Of a stretch of DNA of 35,253 nucleotides, positions 14,774 to 22,933 are shown one piece after another. Source of the stretch: Chloroflexia bacterium (GTDB taxonomy: Bacteria > Chloroflexota > Chloroflexia > QHBQ01 > JADMIH01); NCBI GenBank assembly GCA_025927935.1, contig JAICKM010000003.1, forward strand, positions 1-35,253. Direction: 5' to 3'. The translations under genes and the position numbers were made by a program. Position 1 is the stretch's first letter. Each line of letters opens with the position of its first letter. The notes under the pieces were generated by a model, which saw only the letters and a list, made by a program, of their open reading frames with translations, was not told the origin of the DNA and did no database searches.

Positions 14774-15859
14774 TTATGCGGTGGCGCCGGCCAGATGCCC
14801 GGCGGTGGGCGCTTGCTCCTGGCGCAGGGCGCTCAAGCGGCTTAACGTGGCGTCGATGTCTGCCGCCGTGATGCCGTAGTGCGTCACCAGGCGCACGACC
14901 TGGGGATCGGTCGGCGCGAACAGGACGCCGGACTCGGCGGCGCGGGCCGTGAATTCGTCCGCGTTCCAGCCGGTGGCCTGCACGTTGGCGTAGACCATGT
15001 TGGTCAGCGGGCGGGTGAGATCCACCTGGAGACCCGGCAACCCGGCCAGGCCCTCGGCCAGGCGGCGGGCGTTCGCGTGGTCCTCGGCTAGGCGATCCAC
15101 CATCTCGGTGAGCGCGACGATGCCCGCCGCTGCTATGATCCCGGCCTGGCGCATACCGCCCCCGACCAGCTTCCGATTGAACCGCGCCCGCTCGATGAAG
15201 GCGCGCGGCCCGCACAGCATGGAGCCTACCGGAGCGGCGAGACCCTTGCTCAGGCAGAACATAACCGTATCGGCGGGCGCGGCGAGATCGGCGGCGCTGA
15301 TCCCGAAGGCCACCGCCGCGTTGAAAATGCGCGCGCCGTCCAGATGCAGCGGCAGGCCGTGGCTGTGGGCCAGGTCGCCCAGCGCGGCCATGTAGTCGCG
15401 GCTGATGGGCACCCCGCCGCAGCGGTTCTGTGTGTTCTCGATGCAGATCAGCGCGGTATGCGGGAAGTGATGATCCACCGGGCGGATCGCGGCGGCCACG
15501 GTCTCAAGCGGCAGCGTGCCGTCCGGCGCGTTGGGGATGCCCCACATCGCCACGCCGCCCAGCACCGAGGCGCCGCCGGCCTCGGCGTGGCGGATGTGCG
15601 CCTCCATGCCCACGATCAGTTCATCGCCACGCCCGCAGTGGGTCAACACGGCGCACAGGTTGCCCATCGTGCCGCTGGGCACGAACAGGGCCGCTTCCTT
15701 GCCCAGGGTTTCGGCGGCCAGGGCTTCCAGGCGGATCACGGTCGGGTCGTCGCCGAACACATCGTCGCCAACTTCGGCCCGGTACATGGCCTCGCGCATG
15801 GCGGGCGAAGGGTGGGTGACGGTGTCGCTACGCAGATCGATCAGGGATACAGACATCAT
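14774..15859 (-). CDS. ltaE: Low-specificity L-threonine aldolase
   Basis: A 361-aa fold-type I PLP enzyme that cleaves L-threonine or L-allo-threonine to glycine and acetaldehyde. The start IDLRSDTVTHPSPAMREAM and GDDVFGDDPTV are signature sequences. His91 region (EAHIRHAEAGG), LHLDGARIFNAA and the PLP lysine Lys205 (FCLSKGLAAP) are all in place, and the C-terminal small domain is complete. Two ATG codons in tandem begin the frame; GGAG precedes the second by 7 bases, so either may serve. The gene is convergent with DUF4395 and separated from the response regulator by 58 bases. The identification is firm. Confidence 0.95.
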   Translation of the reverse strand: MMSVSLIDLRSDTVTHPSPAMREAMYRAEVGDDVFGDDPTVIRLEALAAETLGKEAALFVPSGTMGNLCAVLTHCGRGDELIVGMEAHIRHAEAGGASVLGGVAMWGIPNAPDGTLPLETVAAAIRPVDHHFPHTALICIENTQNRCGGVPISRDYMAALGDLAHSHGLPLHLDGARIFNAAVAFGISAADLAAPADTVMFCLSKGLAAPVGSMLCGPRAFIERARFNRKLVGGGMRQAGIIAAAGIVALTEMVDRLAEDHANARRLAEGLAGLPGLQVDLTRPLTNMVYANVQATGWNADEFTARAAESGVLFAPTDPQVVRLVTHYGITAADIDATLSRLSALRQEQAPTAGHLAGATA

Positions 15860-15917
15860 AGGACTCCATGGGATTGAGGCCGAGCGGGGCCGGCTGCAAA
15901 CCGGCTCCTACAGGTAG

Positions 15918-16298
15918 CTACTCCGGCCGGCAGGCGGCGGCTACGCGCGCCAGCAATTCGTCCAGGTCGAAGGGCTTGGCGATATAGTTGCTGAAGCCGC
16001 GTTCGCGGAAAGCGCGTTCGTGATGATTGGCCGTGACGAAGATGACCGGGATCTCGCGGATCGCCGGATCTTCCTGCATCATATCGTACAATTGCAGCCC
16101 GCTGATCCCCGGCAGGTTCAGGTCCAACAGGATCAGGCTCGCTTTGACCGAACGGATGACTTCGAGCGCCTGCGCCCCGTCGTTGACCACGACCGCCTGG
16201 TAGTCCGACTCGGAGTTCAGCGTATCTTTGATTAGCTCGGCAATCGGCTCGTTGTCCTCAACGATCACAATCGCTTTTTTCTCGGGTAGGCCGTCCAT
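15918..16298 (-). CDS. Single-domain response regulator (CheY-like receiver)
   Basis: 126 aa from the chosen start. Receiver fold with acidic pocket Glu14/Asp15 (VEDN), phosphoacceptor Asp59 (LILLDLNLPG), Thr89 (FVTANH) and Lys108 (IAKPFD). It has no output domain, so it should act through protein contacts or as a phosphotransfer intermediate. The frame is open to 16391. ATG at 16298 has GGAG 9 bases upstream and gives the normal family length; ATG at 16313 is an alternative. No cognate kinase is adjacent; the PAS/GAF histidine kinase in this window is about 14 kb away. Confidence 0.9.
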   Translation of the reverse strand: MDGLPEKKAIVIVEDNEPIAELIKDTLNSESDYQAVVVNDGAQALEVIRSVKASLILLDLNLPGISGLQLYDMMQEDPAIREIPVIFVTANHHERAFRERGFSNYIAKPFDLDELLARVAAACRPE

Positions 16299-16440
16299 GG
16301 TTCGCTGCTCCATTGCCTGGAAGATATCGGTAGAAAAAGGTACAGTATGCAGCATATCCTTCCATCGCCCGCAAGAGCAACGGTGGCGCAAGACCCAGCA
16401 TGAAGTATACCCTCGTTAATTGCCTAGCGCAAGCCGAATT

Positions 16441-19302
16441 TTAGCGCGACACCTGCACTTCGGCGGGCAGCGAACGGTTCCCCGCCAGATCGACTGCGAT
16501 CACGCTCAGGTGATGCGTCCCCGGCCCCAGCGTGGCGGCGTCGACCATCAGCGTCCAGGGGCCGCTGTCCCGCCGCCCCAGCAGGCGGCCGTCGCCGTAG
16601 AAGAGCATAGCGGCAACGGCCGTGTTATCCTGCGCCTCGGCTTGCAGCGGGAACCGCTCGCCCGGCGTCAGGCCACTCAAGATGGTGGCCGGGCCGGGGT
16701 AGGTGATCCAGGCCACCGGCGCGATGTTGTCCAGGTTAATGCGGCTGCGGACCTCTAACGTGCGCCCATCGCGCAGGTGCGCCTGGAGGCGCAGGGTATG
16801 GACGCCGCCCCGGTCGCCGCTAGCCCAACTTGCCAGGGAGCGCGCGCCCGGCGCGGGGCCGCCCGTGGCGAGCGGCTGCCATTGGGTGGGCGCCGCGCCC
16901 TCGCCCCATTCGAGGCTCCAGCGGGCCAGCGCGGGGCCGTCCGCCCGCCCCTCAATCGTGATTGTGCCGCCCGCGACGGCATTGGCGGCGGGCGCGGTCA
17001 GCGCCAGGTCCAGGCCCGTGGTATCGCTCGCGCCGTCGCACGCGGGCGCATAGGCGGTGGGTGGCGACGGCAGGCCCGCCGTGGCGGCCCAGACCGCATA
17101 TTCGGCAGGCAGCAGCAGGAAGTTGCGCATGGTGTAGCTACCGGATGTGGCGCCGGGACAGGCCAGCAGGCCGCTGGCGTTGTCTACCGCCACGTCTTGC
17201 TGCCAGGTGTCGGTCGCCGTGGGCATGGTGCCCGCGATGAACCACTCACGGACGCGGTCGTGGCAGGCCGGGCCGGGCAGCAGGCCCGAACGTGGGCAGA
17301 CCTCGGCCTGCTCCAGGTCGGGCGGGCGCGGGAACCAGCGTTCGGGCAGCCCCTGGTGGATACGCTCCATCACGTCGTGCCAGATGGGCGCCGCGCCTGT
17401 CACGCCGGTCGAATCGACCATCATCGAGTTGTCGTTGTTGCCCACCCAGACGCCCGTGACGTAGTCGGGTGTGTAGCCAATCGTCCAGTTGTCGCGCCAG
17501 TCCCCGGTGGTGCCGGTCTTGACCGCCGCCCGGCGGCCCAGCACCAGCGGGCTGTTCGCGCCGAAGGCGGGCAGCCGCGCATCGTTGTCCGACAGGATGT
17601 CGCCGATGAGCCAGGCGACCGCCGCGCTGTGTGCACCGAAGAGAGGCGCCCCGGCGTCTTGCCGGACCGGGTCGGTCGCCGCATCGTACAGCACCGTGCC
17701 GTCGCTGGCGCGCACCTGCGTGATCGCGTAGGGCAGCCGTGCCCGCCCGCCGTTGGCGAAGGCGGCATAGGCGCCGGTCAGATCGACCAGGCGCACTTCG
17801 CCGCCGCCCAGGGTGAGGGCCAGGCCGAAGCGCCGGCTGTCGTCCCAGGTGGTCAGGCCCGCGGCCCGGCCCACCTCTACCAACCCCTGCACGCCGATGT
17901 GGTTAAGCGTATAAACGGCAGGCACGTTGTACGAGTTGGCGAGGGCCTGGCGCAGCCGCTGCGGCCCGTGGAACTGGTGGTCGTAGTTGGCCGGCACGTA
18001 GGTCTGGCCGTTGCCGTCGGGGTAGTCGGCGGGTACGTCGGGCAGCACGGTGGCCGCGGTATAGTCGCGGGCCAGCGCGGCGGCGTAGGTCAGCGGCTTG
18101 ATCGACGAGCCGGGCTGGCGCGGCGCGCGGGCCAGGTTTACCTCGCCATCGATGGCCGGGTCGAAGTAATCGGCGCTGCCCACCATGGTGCGGATCGCGC
18201 CGGTGGCCGCATCCAGCACGACTATGGCGCCGTTGCTTACATGCTGATCGGCGAGATCGGCCAGCCGGCGGCGCAAGATGGTCTCGGCGGCGGCCTGCAT
18301 GTCGGCGTCGAGCGTGGTCTCCACCGTCAGCCCGCCCCGGTAGACGCGCTCCGGTCCGAACTGGGCTTCCAGCAGGTCGCGCACATACATGACGAAGTGC
18401 GGCGCCGCGATGGGGAAGCGCCTCTTGGCAAAATGAAGCGATTCGGCGGCGGCGACGGTGGCCTCGGGTTCGGTGAGGTATCCGTGCTTCACCAGCAGGT
18501 CCAGCACCTCGCGCTGGCGGGCCTTCGCCGCGTCGGGATCGGCGAGCGGGTTGTAGCGCGACGGCGATTGGGGCAGCCCGGCCAGCAGGGCGCACTCGGC
18601 CAGGTCCAGATCGCGGGCCGGCTTGCCGAAATAGGCTTGCGCCGCCGCCTCCACGCCGTAAGCCATATTGCCGTAATAAATCGTGTTCAGGTAAAGGGCC
18701 AGGATCTCGTCTTTGGAATAATGGCCGTCGATGCGGAAGGCCAGCACGGCCTCGCGGGCTTTGCGCCGCAGGGTGCGCTGCCCGGCCTCTTCCGGGCTGA
18801 GCAAGACGGCGCGCGCCAGTTGCTGGGTGATGGTGCTGCCGCCCACGCCGCCCGATCCACCCTGTAAGTTGGTCCAGAGCGCCCGCGCCAGGCCCCAGGC
18901 ATCGACGCCAGGGTGCTGAAAGAAGTTGGCGTCCTCGGTCGAGATAGTCGCGTCGCGCAGGGCCTGCGGGATGGCGCTTAACGGCAGCAAGGTGCGCTGT
19001 CCGGCTTGCGGATCGACCAGGTCGTAGAGCAACCGGCCGTTGTGGTCGAGAATCCGGCTGCTCTGAAATCCGCTCTGTGCGGCCAGCCCCTCCACCGAGG
19101 GCAGGTCGCCGACCAGCCAGAAGTACCCGGCGCCGCCCAGCAGGATCAGCGCACCCAGCAGGCCGAGCAGCACCCGGCGCAGGCGGCGCGGCCGGCGCGC
19201 CCCCTGCGATCCGGCCTGGACAACCCGCCCGCGCCGCCCGGCATCCGCCGCCGCGCCGGGTGGGTGCCGGGCACGCCACGCCCGCCGGATCGAACTCGCC
19301 AT
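16441..19302 (-). CDS. Bifunctional peptidoglycan synthase, PBP1C-like, with Ig-like C-terminal region
   Basis: 953 aa. A cytoplasmic Arg-rich tail (1-43) and one transmembrane anchor (44-64) are followed by a GT51 glycosyltransferase domain with catalytic Glu123 (STEDANFFQHPG), then a transpeptidase domain with Ser399-Lys402 (GSSIKP), Ser457-Asn459 (SYN) and Lys595-Gly597 (KTG). After residue 700 the pattern CPRSGLLPGPACHD...FIAGTMP is typical of PbpC-type proteins. The C-terminal 220 residues are beta-rich, with Ig/bacterial-invasin-like segments (TITIEGRAD, HLSVIAVDLAGN). It polymerises and cross-links glycan strands outside the membrane. ATG at 19302 with GGAAGGGAG upstream is preferred over the longer open frame to 19500, which has no support. 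Confidence 0.92.
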   Translation of the reverse strand: MASSIRRAWRARHPPGAAADAGRRGRVVQAGSQGARRPRRLRRVLLGLLGALILLGGAGYFWLVGDLPSVEGLAAQSGFQSSRILDHNGRLLYDLVDPQAGQRTLLPLSAIPQALRDATISTEDANFFQHPGVDAWGLARALWTNLQGGSGGVGGSTITQQLARAVLLSPEEAGQRTLRRKAREAVLAFRIDGHYSKDEILALYLNTIYYGNMAYGVEAAAQAYFGKPARDLDLAECALLAGLPQSPSRYNPLADPDAAKARQREVLDLLVKHGYLTEPEATVAAAESLHFAKRRFPIAAPHFVMYVRDLLEAQFGPERVYRGGLTVETTLDADMQAAAETILRRRLADLADQHVSNGAIVVLDAATGAIRTMVGSADYFDPAIDGEVNLARAPRQPGSSIKPLTYAAALARDYTAATVLPDVPADYPDGNGQTYVPANYDHQFHGPQRLRQALANSYNVPAVYTLNHIGVQGLVEVGRAAGLTTWDDSRRFGLALTLGGGEVRLVDLTGAYAAFANGGRARLPYAITQVRASDGTVLYDAATDPVRQDAGAPLFGAHSAAVAWLIGDILSDNDARLPAFGANSPLVLGRRAAVKTGTTGDWRDNWTIGYTPDYVTGVWVGNNDNSMMVDSTGVTGAAPIWHDVMERIHQGLPERWFPRPPDLEQAEVCPRSGLLPGPACHDRVREWFIAGTMPTATDTWQQDVAVDNASGLLACPGATSGSYTMRNFLLLPAEYAVWAATAGLPSPPTAYAPACDGASDTTGLDLALTAPAANAVAGGTITIEGRADGPALARWSLEWGEGAAPTQWQPLATGGPAPGARSLASWASGDRGGVHTLRLQAHLRDGRTLEVRSRINLDNIAPVAWITYPGPATILSGLTPGERFPLQAEAQDNTAVAAMLFYGDGRLLGRRDSGPWTLMVDAATLGPGTHHLSVIAVDLAGNRSLPAEVQVSR

Positions 19303-19473
19303 AGCACTCCCTTCCTCTTCGCGCCCTGCTTGGCGCCCGACTACTATGCTCATAACGCCCCGAGCCGCGCGCCGGTTCCGGCGCTCCACCGGGCCGCGGA
19401 GTCTACATGGCTGCCCGTCTGGCGAGGTTACGCCGGGCCGACCCGTCTGAAATCCGGTCATAAGCGCCGTCAA

Positions 19474-19552
19474 GGCACCGCGAAGACGCGAAGGGCGCAA
19501 AGAACACGACTGATATAAATAACCTTAGCATTCTTCGCGTCTTCGCGGTGAA
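19474..19552. repeat. Dispersed dyad repeat, copy 2
   Basis: Inverted repeat. The left arm at 19474-19504 contains ACCGCGAAGACGCGAAG, and the right arm at 19531-19552 reads TTCTTCGCGTCTTCGCGGTG, around a 26-base AT-rich centre. It is related to the copy at 1819-1893. It lies between the divergent PBP and purE genes in a 358-base gap with no other credible gene. Confidence 0.7.
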
Positions 19553-19660
19553 CTCGTGAACGGATGCGAAACGCGTGGCTTGCTCTAAATATGTTATCAT
19601 GGGGCTGGATCGCCCACAAGGGCGGTGTGTCCACTTCAACCGAGGGAGATCACCAGCCAT

Positions 19661-20161
19661 ATGCAGGATGCCAACGAATCATCGCCCCTGGTGGCGGTAG
19701 TGATGGGCAGCAAGTCCGATTGGGAGACGATGCGCCACGCCGTCGAGACGCTGGACCAATTCGGCGTCCCCTACGAGCGCCGCATCGTGTCGGCACACCG
19801 CACGCCCGCCTGGCTGGCCCAGTTCGCGGCGGAGGCCGAGGGACGGGGGCTGGAAGTGATCATCGCCGGAGCGGGCGGCGCGGCCCACCTGCCCGGCATG
19901 GTCGCCGCCCAGACTCTGCTGCCGGTGCTGGGCGTGCCGATTGAGACTCACGCGCTGAAGGGTATGGACTCGCTCCTGTCCATCGTGCAGATGCCGGCGG
20001 GCATCCCGGTCGGCACGCTGGCGATTGGCCGGGCGGGCGCGATCAACGCGGCGCTGCTGGCCGTCGCCATCCTATCGGGCACCCGGCCCGCCCTGCGTGA
20101 TCGGTTGCGAACTTTTCGCGCCGAGCAGACGGCGCGCGTACTGGCCGACACGCTGCCGTGA
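19661..20161 (+). CDS. purE: N5-carboxyaminoimidazole ribonucleotide mutase (PurE)
   Basis: A 166-aa class I PurE that converts N5-CAIR to CAIR in de novo purine synthesis. The motifs GSKSDWETM (16-24), SAHRTP (44-49, with catalytic His46) and [11 protein letters not shown] are intact. The frame is open upstream to a GTG at 19625. ATG at 19661, 12 bases after GAGGGAG, gives the usual family length and is preferred. The stop overlaps the purK start by 4 bases (GTGA), so the two subunits are translationally coupled. The pairing with purK confirms the bacterial two-step route. Confidence 0.95.
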   Translation: MQDANESSPLVAVVMGSKSDWETMRHAVETLDQFGVPYERRIVSAHRTPAWLAQFAAEAEGRGLEVIIAGAGGAAHLPGMVAAQTLLPVLGVPIETHALKGMDSLLSIVQMPAGIPVGTLAIGRAGAINAALLAVAILSGTRPALRDRLRTFRAEQTARVLADTLP

Positions 20162-21303
20162 GCGGTCCCATTCTGCCGGGGGCAACCGTCGGCGTGCTGG
20201 GCAGCGGCCAGTTGGGGCGCATGCTGGCCCTGGCCGCCGCGCGCATGGGGTATCGGGTGCATACCTTCTCGCCGGAGCGCGACACGCCCACCGGCCAGGT
20301 GGCCGCCCGCGAGACCGTCGCCGCTTACGACGACCTGGACGCCGTGCGGGCGTTTGCCCGCGACGTGCAGGTCGTGACCTTCGAGTTCGAGAACGTCCCC
20401 GCCGTAACCGCCGCCGCGGCGGCGGCATATACGCCGGTGCGTCCGAGCGGAGCGGTACTGCACACCACCCAGCACCGGTTGCGGGAAAAGACCTTCCTGG
20501 CCGCCGCCGGGTTGCCGGTCACACCCTTCCGGCCCGTGCGCTCCCTGGCCGGCCTGACCGCCGCCCTGGCCGAACTGGGCTGCCCGGCGGTGCTCAAGAC
20601 GGCAGACTTCGGCTACGACGGCAAGGGCCAGGTGCTGATCCGCACGCCCGCCGGGGCCGCCGCCGCGCTGGCGGCCCTGGACGGGCAAGAGGCGATTCTG
20701 GAGGCTTTCGTTGATTTTGCCCGCGAGGTCTCAGTGGTCGCCGCTCGCGGACTGGACGGCGCCAGCGTGGACTATGGCCTCATCGAGAACATGCATCATA
20801 ACCACATCCTCGATGTTTCGCTGGCGCCCGCACCCGGTGACCCGGCACTGGCTCGCGCGGCGCGCGAGATCGCTCAGGCCGTGCTGGAGGCGCTGGACGT
20901 GGTTGGGGTGCTTTGTGTCGAGTTCTTCGAGACGCGCGACGGGCGCCTGCTGATCAACGAACTGGCGCCGCGCCCGCACAATTCGGGCCACCTGACCATC
21001 GACGCCTGCCTGACCGGCCAGTTTGAGCAGCAGCTACGGGCGGTCTGCGGCCTGCCGCTGGGCGCGCCGGATCTCCTGCGCCCGGCGGCGATGGCGAACC
21101 TGCTGGGTGATCTGTGGGCGGGGGGCGAACCCGATTGGGCGGCGGCCTGCGCCTTCCCGGAGGTGAAGCTGCACCTGTACGGCAAACGCGCCGCCCGACC
21201 GGGCCGCAAGATGGGCCACCTCACCGCCCTGGCTGCCACGCCGGAAGCGGCGCGGGCGCGGGTGCTGGCCGCCCGCACCGCGCTGACCGCACCCGCGCGT
21301 TGA
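20158..21303 (+). CDS. purK: N5-carboxyaminoimidazole ribonucleotide synthase (PurK)
   Basis: A 381-aa ATP-grasp enzyme that carboxylates AIR with bicarbonate and ATP to N5-CAIR, the substrate of PurE. The N-terminal [16 protein letters not shown], the central GYDGKGQ loop, [11 protein letters not shown] and the C-terminal [17 protein letters not shown] are diagnostic. The start is GTG at 20158, overlapping the purE stop. The length is normal and no domain is missing. The 249 bases after the stop hold a small hairpin (21385-21401) and the promoter of the next gene. Confidence 0.95.
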   Translation: MSGPILPGATVGVLGSGQLGRMLALAAARMGYRVHTFSPERDTPTGQVAARETVAAYDDLDAVRAFARDVQVVTFEFENVPAVTAAAAAAYTPVRPSGAVLHTTQHRLREKTFLAAAGLPVTPFRPVRSLAGLTAALAELGCPAVLKTADFGYDGKGQVLIRTPAGAAAALAALDGQEAILEAFVDFAREVSVVAARGLDGASVDYGLIENMHHNHILDVSLAPAPGDPALARAAREIAQAVLEALDVVGVLCVEFFETRDGRLLINELAPRPHNSGHLTIDACLTGQFEQQLRAVCGLPLGAPDLLRPAAMANLLGDLWAGGEPDWAAACAFPEVKLHLYGKRAARPGRKMGHLTALAATPEAARARVLAARTALTAPAR

Positions 21304-21471
21304 GCCGGAGTCGCGATTTCGCGCCGGATAACGAGACCCTTTCACCGGCGATCCATGTCGCCACCGGCTACGTTTCTATAATCAGGCTCACAATACGTGA
21401 GCGGGCTTACCGCGGGGGCCTGTTAATTGCTAGATAATAGAGCATATATGTAATAGCGCGCGCCGCGGCAG

Positions 21472-21500
21472 TTGACATTGCCCGCCTGATTTAGTATGAT
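21472..21500 (+). promoter_or_regulatory. Promoter of the A-type Fe-S carrier gene
   Basis: TTGACA (21472-21477, perfect), a 17-base spacer and TATGAT (21495-21500, 5 of 6). The predicted start is near 21507, about 45 bases before the ATG. Confidence 0.85.
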
Positions 21501-21552
21501 TTGTTTTAGAGACTTTTCGAGTCTGCGTATGCACCTATAGGAGATAACAATC

Positions 21553-21981
21553 ATGGCGACCGACATCAAGACTTCTAATCCCACCGACATCTTGACCCAG
21601 GCCGAGCCGACGCTGGTCGAGATGAGTCCCGTGGCGGTTGAGCAGCTCCAGAAGCTGCTGGCCCAGCAGGACAATCCGGAGCTGGCGTTGCGCGTCTTCG
21701 TCTATCCGGGCGGCTGCTCGGGTATGTCCTACGGCATGGCCTTCGAAGATGAATTCAGCGAAGACGATATGCTGTTCACCCAGGGCGGGATGCGCCTGGT
21801 CGTCGACGAGAACAGCGCGCACTATCTGAAGGGCGCGCAGATCGACTTCGAGGACAGCCTGATGGGCGGCGGCTTCCGCATCTTCAATCCGAACGCGGTA
21901 CGCTCCTGCGGGTGCGGCCACTCGTTCGACACGGGCGAGGATGCCGGGCAGGCTCGCGCCTGCGGCTGCGGCGGCCACTAA
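21553..21981 (+). CDS. A-type iron-sulfur cluster carrier (IscA/ErpA/HesB family)
   Basis: 142 aa. The three family cysteines are present: Cys55 (GGCSGMSY), Cys119 and Cys121 (SCGCGHSF). These bind an iron-sulfur cluster for delivery to apoproteins in the cytosol. An unusual C-terminal extension after residue 124 ends ACGCGGH, adding a second CxC pair (Cys137, Cys139). Residues 1-20 form a short non-conserved leader. The ATG at 21553 follows AGGAGATAACAATC. With its own promoter and terminator it is a single-gene unit. Which apoproteins it serves cannot be read here. Confidence 0.93.
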   Translation: MATDIKTSNPTDILTQAEPTLVEMSPVAVEQLQKLLAQQDNPELALRVFVYPGGCSGMSYGMAFEDEFSEDDMLFTQGGMRLVVDENSAHYLKGAQIDFEDSLMGGGFRIFNPNAVRSCGCGHSFDTGEDAGQARACGCGGH

Positions 21982-22055
21982 GCGCCGTTCCCCGCGCCAA
22001 TCCCTGCTCCCCTTGCCGGTCCCGGCAGGGTAGAGCACGGGTCATAGATGTAAAC

Positions 22056-22089
22056 AAAAGGGTGTGCCTTAACCGCACGCCCTTTTTGT
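22056..22089 (+). terminator. Intrinsic terminator of the Fe-S carrier gene
   Basis: AAAGGGTGTGC pairs with GCACGCCCTTT (one G-T pair, CTTAACC-type loop), followed by TTGTTG; the stem arm itself ends in T residues. Confidence 0.85.
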
Positions 22090-22117
22090 TGCCTGGCGCG
22101 GGCGCTTCTGGTATAGT
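22089..22117 (+). promoter_or_regulatory. Promoter of the CruF-like gene
   Basis: TTGCCT (22089-22094), a 17-base spacer and TATAGT (22112-22117, 5 of 6). The ATG at 22127 is only 9 bases after the -10, so the mRNA would have almost no leader. No Shine-Dalgarno is visible. Confidence 0.6.
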
Positions 22118-22126
22118 AACGCGACG

Positions 22127-22933
22127 ATGGTGCTACAGAAACTGGCGCCCGGCTGGCCCTGGCGGCTGGCGGTGCTCACGCCGTTAGGCGTCTATGGCTT
22201 CGTTTATCCCTTCGGCATCGGCCTGTTGCTGTTAGGCTGGATGCCGCCGGAGGCCGGGTGGGTCGGCGGATGCTTGCTGGCGGCGCAAGGGCTGGCGATG
22301 GCCGCCTGGTGCGGCCTCAACTACGGGGCGGCGCGCGGCCTGGGGGCGGCACTCATCATCGCGGTAGTGGCCTGGGCGCTCGAAGCGTTCGGCGTCACCA
22401 CCGGCGTGCCGTTCGGGGCCTACAAGTATAGCGCGGCTCTCGGCTTCGCGCTCGGCCCGGTGCCGGCTGCCATCCCGTTTGCCTGGATCGCCACGGTCGG
22501 TGCGGCGTTCTTCACGGCGCGGGACGCCGGGCCGCCCCGGCTGAGGATGGGTGCGCTGCCGGTGCTGTTGGGCGCCGCGCTCGCCACGCTCCAGGACGCC
22601 GTGCTGGAGACCATCGCCACCCGCGTGCAGGGGTACTGGACCTGGACCGCGCCCGGCGCGCCGTACTATGGCGTGCCCTGGGCCAATTTCGCCACCTGGT
22701 TTGGGGCGTCGCTGATCCTGGGCGCCGTGTTGCAAGCTCTGTTGCGCCCGGCGCCCGGCCGGCCCCTGCGTTATGCCGGGCTGCCGCCGCTGTTATATGC
22801 CATGAGCTTGTTGATGTTTGGCCTGCTCAACTGGAGCCGGGGCTTCGTTGTGCCGGCGGCCCTGGCGATAGTGTTGTTGCCGCCCGTACTGTGGAGATTG
22901 CGCGCATGTGTAAGCCCGCGTTGGGCGCTTTGA
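22127..22933 (+). CDS. Carotenoid biosynthesis membrane protein (CruF-like)
   Basis: 268 aa with about seven hydrophobic segments. The motifs WALEAFGVTTGVPFGAYKY, VQGYWTWTAPGAPYYGVPWAN and LNWSRG match the DUF422/CruF family, carotenoid 1',2'-hydratases (also bisanhydrobacterioruberin hydratase in haloarchaea). A role in hydroxylating the end group of an acyclic or monocyclic carotenoid is expected. No phytoene synthase or desaturase is nearby, so the pathway must be encoded elsewhere. The ATG at 22127 has no ribosome-binding site, in line with a leaderless start. The 3' end overlaps the next gene by 28 bases. Confidence 0.85.
   Translation: MVLQKLAPGWPWRLAVLTPLGVYGFVYPFGIGLLLLGWMPPEAGWVGGCLLAAQGLAMAAWCGLNYGAARGLGAALIIAVVAWALEAFGVTTGVPFGAYKYSAALGFALGPVPAAIPFAWIATVGAAFFTARDAGPPRLRMGALPVLLGAALATLQDAVLETIATRVQGYWTWTAPGAPYYGVPWANFATWFGASLILGAVLQALLRPAPGRPLRYAGLPPLLYAMSLLMFGLLNWSRGFVVPAALAIVLLPPVLWRLRACVSPRWAL

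Noticed and set aside
16777..18867. 696-codon plus-strand ORF opposite the PBP gene
   Set aside because: Its composition (Arg/Gly/Ala/His-rich, no motif) is that of a GC-rich antisense shadow. The PBP on the other strand has all catalytic motifs.
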